From assembly GCA_016218725.1 (NCBI GenBank), contig JACRDB010000050.1:62001-126000 (forward strand): a stretch of DNA of 64,000 nucleotides, written 5' to 3'. The notes under the pieces are model-generated. The model was not told the origin of the DNA. It saw nothing but the letters and a program-made list of their open reading frames with translations, and ran no database searches. This DNA comes from Deltaproteobacteria bacterium (lineage in GTDB: Bacteria; Myxococcota_A; Polyangia; Polyangiales; Ga0077539). The position numbers and the translations under genes were made by a program. Position 1 is the first letter of the stretch, and each line of letters opens with the position of its first letter. This document shows, piece after piece, positions 59,689-64,000 of this stretch.

Positions 59689-62079
59689 TCAACGCATCGG
59701 GTCCTCGGCCCAGACGGGGAGAGCGCCCACGGCGGACCGGGTAGCCTCCGTCAGGGGGAAGCCCCAGGCGGAATAGAACGGCGCCAGGTTGCGGTTGGCG
59801 GCGCGGGAGGATCGCAGCACCCACTGCTGGATGCGCTCGGCCTCGGTCCTTGGGCGGTCCGTGGTGGACAGCCCCAGGTACTCGCGGTCCAGGCGCTGGA
59901 AGAGCCCCCAGCCGAAGCCCTCCTGGAGCTGGAGGAAGGTCTCCAGACAGGTCCATACGCTCCAATCGCGGGAGAAGTTACGCCCGCCCGTCACATACGC
60001 CCGCAGGCGGCTCGCGCGCTCCGCGGGAGAGATGGCGCCGTGCCCGGTGAGCGCCGCGCGACCCGAGGCGTGCTGCATGGCATACACCGACCAGAGGTTG
60101 ACCGTGCACTCGCCGGTGCCGCTCCAGGACCAGTCCCCGAACTGGTGGTTGTGGCCGAGCTCGTGGAAGAAGCCCCAGTTCCCGCTGGTGCGGAGCGTGG
60201 AGAGGTCCAGGGCCTCGGCGGCCTGGGGCGTGTGGGCCATGATGGGGTAGCCCGCGTGCATGTACCCCGCGACGATCTGCCGATCGAAGACGATGCGCTC
60301 CGCCCGGGGCCGTGACGGATCGAGCGCGGCGAGCTCGGCGTCTACGTCGAGCACCCTGTCCCAGAAGGTCATGAGCGCCGACGGATCCTCGAGGGCGCGC
60401 ACCAGGGACGAGGGCACCGTGAGCACGAGCTTCGCGCTCTCCAGCTCGGCGTAGACCCCTGGGAGCCCACGCTCCCGGGAGCGCCACGCGTCGAGGGAGG
60501 TCACCCCGTGAACATACCGAGGAGCCTCCAGGGCCCCGCGGAAGGTCACCGTCTGGGTCCCGAGGGAGGCACCCGGCGGCACCCGGAGGTACACGAGCCC
60601 GCCGAAGGCGCACGCCACCTCGGTGTCCGGGGCCGTCACGGCGAAGGACCGGGTCACCACGGGCATGCGGGTCCATGCGTCGGTGCTGAAATTGTCGTCG
60701 GTGAAGGAGCCCAACAGGACGTCTACACCGGAGCCGACCACCGCCGCGGGGACCGTGACCGTGACCCTCGCGCCCGGCGCGGCGTAGAGGCCCGTGGAGC
60801 GCCAGACGGGCCGGTCGCTGTTGCCGCCGATCCGGTCCGTGCGGCCCGCGTTGCTCAGGCTCAGGGCGCGCGTCACGCTGCCCGCAACGGCGCCCGCCGG
60901 GACGCTCCCGGGGAAGTCCAGCGCCGCGGGGTGGGCCCGGAGCTCCGCGGAGGGCAGGTCCCTCGCGAGGCGTGTGTCTATGGTCACCGTCAGGGCTTCG
61001 ATGGGTTGCGAGGCGGGCCGCACCGGGCGGGCCGCGGTGGGGATCACGTCCGGGAGCATCGCCCGCAGCGCCCGCACCCGGTCCATGTAGGGCCTGGCCA
61101 GGGGCTCGAAGCGCACCGCGCGGCGCACCGTCGCGCTGGCGAGCACCTGCTCGGCGAGGACCAGGGGCCGCGTCCCCGTGGTGTGGTCGCGCACGCGCTC
61201 CAACGCGCGCGTCGCGTGGTGGAGGTCCGTCGGCGCGCGGACCGTCACGGGGGTGCCGCTCTGGGGCTCAGGGTCCGTGGTGACGGTGAGCCCGAGGTCG
61301 TTCAGCACCACGTTTCCCGGGAAGTTCACCGCGGGGTCCCGGTTGCTGTAACCCCAGTACCAGGCGTGTCCTCCGACCAGGAGCCCGCCGCCCGCGCGCA
61401 CCCATTCCCGGATCCGCGCGGCGTCCGCGGGGGTCCTCGCGGCGCCCGCGCCGGTGATCCAAACCTGCACTGATGGGAGCTCCGCCACCGCCGCGAGGCG
61501 CACCGTGAAGCCGTTGGCCGTGAGGAACTCCCGGAGCTCCGCCCGGCCGCCGTCCACGCCCACCACGGCGCCCTCGCGCCCGCGGAGGGCCCAACGAACG
61601 GCGTTCAGGCACAAGCGCCCGCGGTCGTCGGTGGTGTTGCGAGGGTTCTCCAACAGGGCCTCGTGCCCCCACTCCAGGAGCCTCCCGGAGCCCGCCCTCG
61701 CCGCGGCGATGAAGGTCACGTGGTTGCCGTCGTACACCACCGGGAAGGCCCGCTCGCCGTGTACCACCAGGGCCGAGGCCAGCGCGCTCCCGAGATTGAT
61801 GGTACGCACCCCGTCGGTGAGCGCGGCGTGGTCGGCCGCGGGGTCGTCCATGGGCGCCGCGTCCGTCCCAGCGGTGTCCGCCGCGGGGATCGTGTCCGCC
61901 GGGACCAGGTCCGGCGACGGGTCACGGTCGTCGGCCATCGTGTCCGCGGCGCCGTCGGGCGAGGGCTCCGGTTCCATCGCGGTGTCCTGGGCGGCGTCCG
62001 GCGCCGGGGGCGCTGCGGGGGCGCCCTCACAGCCCAGGGCCAGAACCAGGATCGCAACGGGGTGCAGCGGCGTTCGCAT
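59689..62079 (-). CDS. Lipoprotein with an M60-like metallopeptidase domain
   Basis: The 796-aa product has lipobox ALGC and a Pro/Asp/Ala linker. A domain at about 90-330 has a GATase1-like look ('ITGAGAARTPADAARIREWVRAGGGLLVGGHAWYWGYS' in sense). The peptidase M60/enhancin-like region has the zinc motif 'NWGFFHELGHNHQFGDW' (HELGH about 637-641) and a downstream Glu in 'GTGECTVNLWSVY'. The family contains mucin-active peptidases acting outside the cell. A GGTACC element (62092-62097) lies 12 bases upstream. It is divergent from the kinase gene. Confidence 0.85.
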   Translation of the reverse strand: MRTPLHPVAILVLALGCEGAPAAPPAPDAAQDTAMEPEPSPDGAADTMADDRDPSPDLVPADTIPAADTAGTDAAPMDDPAADHAALTDGVRTINLGSALASALVVHGERAFPVVYDGNHVTFIAAARAGSGRLLEWGHEALLENPRNTTDDRGRLCLNAVRWALRGREGAVVGVDGGRAELREFLTANGFTVRLAAVAELPSVQVWITGAGAARTPADAARIREWVRAGGGLLVGGHAWYWGYSNRDPAVNFPGNVVLNDLGLTVTTDPEPQSGTPVTVRAPTDLHHATRALERVRDHTTGTRPLVLAEQVLASATVRRAVRFEPLARPYMDRVRALRAMLPDVIPTAARPVRPASQPIEALTVTIDTRLARDLPSAELRAHPAALDFPGSVPAGAVAGSVTRALSLSNAGRTDRIGGNSDRPVWRSTGLYAAPGARVTVTVPAAVVGSGVDVLLGSFTDDNFSTDAWTRMPVVTRSFAVTAPDTEVACAFGGLVYLRVPPGASLGTQTVTFRGALEAPRYVHGVTSLDAWRSRERGLPGVYAELESAKLVLTVPSSLVRALEDPSALMTFWDRVLDVDAELAALDPSRPRAERIVFDRQIVAGYMHAGYPIMAHTPQAAEALDLSTLRTSGNWGFFHELGHNHQFGDWSWSGTGECTVNLWSVYAMQHASGRAALTGHGAISPAERASRLRAYVTGGRNFSRDWSVWTCLETFLQLQEGFGWGLFQRLDREYLGLSTTDRPRTEAERIQQWVLRSSRAANRNLAPFYSAWGFPLTEATRSAVGALPVWAEDPMR

Positions 62080-62091
62080 CGGTTTCTTGTA

Positions 62092-62097
62092 GGTACC
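62092..62097 (-). promoter_or_regulatory. GGTACC element before the M60-like gene
   Basis: GAAGGTACCTAC on the minus strand lies 12 bases before the ATG at 62079. On the other strand CTTACACT (62151-62158 region) precedes the kinase ATG at 62165. Confidence 0.3.
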
Positions 62098-62164
62098 TTC
62101 CGATCGCCCAGGCTGTCCATCGCCCCCGGAGGCGCCCGGAGTGCATCGGACTTACACTGCGCCC

Positions 62165-64000
62165 ATGGCTGAGACACCCCCACCGGAGGACCCCACGGTC
62201 GTCGAGCGCCTCGACCCGGCGTCCTTTGCCCTGACCCTGAAGGCCGATTCTGGCGATGCCGCGGTCCGGGTGGACGACGCGGCGAGCCTCGGCGCCCAGG
62301 AGGACCTGGCCGAGCGCTACGCCCTCACCCGGAGGCTCGGAGCCGGAGGCATGGGCGAGGTGCTCCTGGCCCGGGACAACCGCGTGGGCCGCGAGGTGGC
62401 CCTGAAGACCCTGCTCCCGGACCTGGCCCAGGAGCCCTCGGCCCGCGCGCGGTTCGTGCGGGAGGCGCGCATCCAGGGGCAGCTCGAACACCCCGCGGTG
62501 GTGCCCGTCTATGACCTCGGCGAGGACCAGAACGGAAGAACCTGGTTCACCATGAAGCGCGTCCGGGGCATGACCCTGGACGAGATCGTCCGGTGGCTCG
62601 CCAGCGGAGAGCCCGACATGGTCGCGCGCTTCTCGCGCCGGAGGCTCCTGACGGCCTTCGGGAATGTCTGCCTCGCGATGGACTTCGCCCACGCCCGGGG
62701 GGTGATCCACCGGGACCTCAAGCCCGCCAACCTGATGCTCGGGGACTTCGGCGAGGTTCACATCCTCGACTGGGGCGTGGCCCGGGTCGTCGCAGCCGAG
62801 GAGTTCCGCTTCGCCCGAGGGGGGCCCGTGGACCCGGGGGCCAATGGGGTCAAGACCCAGGCCGGGGCCATGGTGGGCTCCCCGGGGTACATGTCCCCGG
62901 AGCAGGTCCGGGGCGAGCCCGCGGACGCCCGGAGCGACGTGTACGCCCTGGGGGCCATCCTCTTCGAGCTCCTGACCCTGGCGCCCCTGCACCCCGAGGA
63001 CACCGTGGAGAGGCTCGTCGTGGCCACGCTCCAGGGGGCCGACGCGAGGATCTCGTCCAGGACTCCCTCGTCGCGGGTGGCCCCGGAGCTGGAGGCGATC
63101 TGCGTGAGGGCGACGGCCCTGGACCCCGGAGACCGGTACCCCACCGCCAGGGCCCTGGGAGAGGCCGTGGAGCGCTTCCTCGATGGGGACCGGGACCTGG
63201 AGCTTCGGCGCTCCCTCGCCCGGAAGCACGCGGACCGGGCCGTAGAGGCGCTGGAGACCCGCCCCGAGGACCCTGACGGTGAACGCGAGGCCCGCGCCGA
63301 GGCGCTCCGGGAGGTAACCCGCGCCCTGGCGCTCAACCCCGAGGAGGAGCGCGCCACGGTGGCCCTGGGGCGCATGCTGGCCGAGCCGCCGAAGGTCGTG
63401 CCCCCGGAGGTCGAGCGGGACCTGGAGGCCCTGCGCAACGAGCGCGTGGCCGAGGCGGGGTTCAGCAGCATCCTCGGGCTCGCGGCGTGGATCCCGTTCG
63501 TGCCGCTGGTCTTCTGGATGGGCATCCGGGACGTGCGCCCCCTGGCCCTGGTGACCCTCTTCCTGGTGTCCGCCGGGGCGCTCCTGGGCTGGGCGCTGCA
63601 CTACCGCGTGATGGACCAGCGGTATGGGTTCATCTCCTTCGGGCTCGTCTCCCTCGGCCTGACGGGGCTGGCGGCCATCTTCGGGCCCCTGGTGCTGGTC
63701 CCGCCGCTGGTCCTGGTCAACTGCGCGTTCTTCGCCCTGCACGCGCGGAACACCTTCCACCGCAGGGTGGTCCTGGGCCTCGGGCTGGCGGCGGTGCTGG
63801 CGCCGCTGGCGCTCTCGTTCCTGGGGGTCGTGCCCGCGCCGTACCACTTCGAGGCCGGGAGGATCTACATCTCGCCAGGCGCGACGCACTTCACCCCGCT
63901 GCCGACGATGCTGTTCCTGACGCTCTCCACGGTGCTCTCGGTGGTGATCCCGGTGGTGTTCATGGTGCGCTACCGGTCCCTCCTGGACGCCGCCGAGCGG
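62165..64000 (+). CDS. Ser/Thr protein kinase with a membrane C terminus (3' end outside window)
   Basis: 612 codons are visible and the frame is still open at the window end. The kinase domain (about 50-330) has intact motifs: 'LGAGGMGEVLLARD', 'VALKTLLPDL' (Lys), 'HRDLKPANLML', and 'DWGVARV' in the DFG place, a variant seen in many active bacterial kinases. It also has 'GSPGYMSPEQVRGEPADARSDVYALG'. A helical linker follows ('ALREVTRALALNPEEERATVALG'), and then at least five hydrophobic segments from about residue 440 ('FSSILGLAAWIPFVPLVFWM', 'LGWALHYRVM'), so it is a polytopic membrane kinase. It is likely catalytically active, unlike the two pseudokinases upstream. Confidence 0.88.
   Translation, partial: MAETPPPEDPTVVERLDPASFALTLKADSGDAAVRVDDAASLGAQEDLAERYALTRRLGAGGMGEVLLARDNRVGREVALKTLLPDLAQEPSARARFVREARIQGQLEHPAVVPVYDLGEDQNGRTWFTMKRVRGMTLDEIVRWLASGEPDMVARFSRRRLLTAFGNVCLAMDFAHARGVIHRDLKPANLMLGDFGEVHILDWGVARVVAAEEFRFARGGPVDPGANGVKTQAGAMVGSPGYMSPEQVRGEPADARSDVYALGAILFELLTLAPLHPEDTVERLVVATLQGADARISSRTPSSRVAPELEAICVRATALDPGDRYPTARALGEAVERFLDGDRDLELRRSLARKHADRAVEALETRPEDPDGEREARAEALREVTRALALNPEEERATVALGRMLAEPPKVVPPEVERDLEALRNERVAEAGFSSILGLAAWIPFVPLVFWMGIRDVRPLALVTLFLVSAGALLGWALHYRVMDQRYGFISFGLVSLGLTGLAAIFGPLVLVPPLVLVNCAFFALHARNTFHRRVVLGLGLAAVLAPLALSFLGVVPAPYHFEAGRIYISPGATHFTPLPTMLFLTLSTVLSVVIPVVFMVRYRSLLDAAER

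Noticed and set aside
62165..64000. DWG in place of DFG as a sign of a dead kinase.
   Set aside because: The HRD, lysine and Asp are all present; DWG is a tolerated variant in bacterial kinases.

Overview
The window is a high-GC (roughly 70 % or more by eye), gene-dense chromosomal segment. The mix of genes suggests a myxobacterium-like deltaproteobacterium: lipoproteins with long Ala/Pro/Asp linkers, cysteine-rich repeat proteins, three eukaryote-like protein-kinase-fold proteins (two apparently dead), AgmX/TonB-like proteins, a Tgl/PilW-like TPR lipoprotein and an HD-GYP response regulator. This placement is inferred from gene content, not from a marker-gene phylogeny.

Layout. 1-4.5 kb: the end of a DUF3516-type helicase, an elongator tRNA-Met(CAT) with a good promoter, a beta-barrel protein, a Crp/Fnr regulator and a TPR lipoprotein/RodZ-like HTH pair. 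4.6-9.1 kb: a 990-residue Cys-rich lipoprotein built by tandem duplication, recO and a membrane protein. 9.1-13.5 kb: a minus-strand run of an alpha/beta hydrolase (nucleophile replaced by Gly) and an oligopeptide-type ABC importer with no ATPase genes. 13.5-20.9 kb: ElaA-like GNAT, hotdog protein, cupin lipoprotein, VanW protein, methyltransferase, beta-barrel protein, HCCA-isomerase-like protein and proS.

20.9-25.3 kb is a lower-GC island of about 4.4 kb inserted exactly at the 3' end of proS. It is flanked by 36-37 bp direct repeats that duplicate the proS terminus. It carries three unfamiliar genes: a 117-aa protein, an ImmA/IrrE-like protein with a degenerate HExxH, and a convergent 776-aa protein with an N-terminal HTH. 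No integrase is visible. This is the best candidate for an undescribed mobile or defence-like module.

25.3-43.5 kb is mostly core functions: esterase/lipase, rnc, dut, a zinc-ribbon pseudokinase, leuS, a DD-carboxypeptidase, a HIT protein, a PlsC-type acyltransferase, a TPR/gluzincin protein, YqgE/AlgH, an HD-GYP response regulator, a CPBP protease and a spermidine-synthase-like protein. 43.5-53.9 kb: a TonB-like protein, siroheme dehydrogenase, UDP-sugar pyrophosphorylase, an orphan histidine kinase overlapping rph, and rdgB. Between the rph/307-aa genes and the rdgB operon lies an array of six palindromes spaced 42-43 bp apart (52172-52424). 53.9-64 kb: a pseudokinase/AgmX-like gene split by an in-frame TAG, menD, a protein that looks like EF-Tu with every GTPase motif lost, an M60-like lipoprotein and the start of an active-looking Ser/Thr kinase that runs off the end.

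Many genes abut or overlap by 4 bases (ATGA, GTGA, TTGA), so translational coupling is probably common. A recurring GGTRCYA-type element, usually 7-30 nt before the start codon of first genes, looks like the local core promoter.
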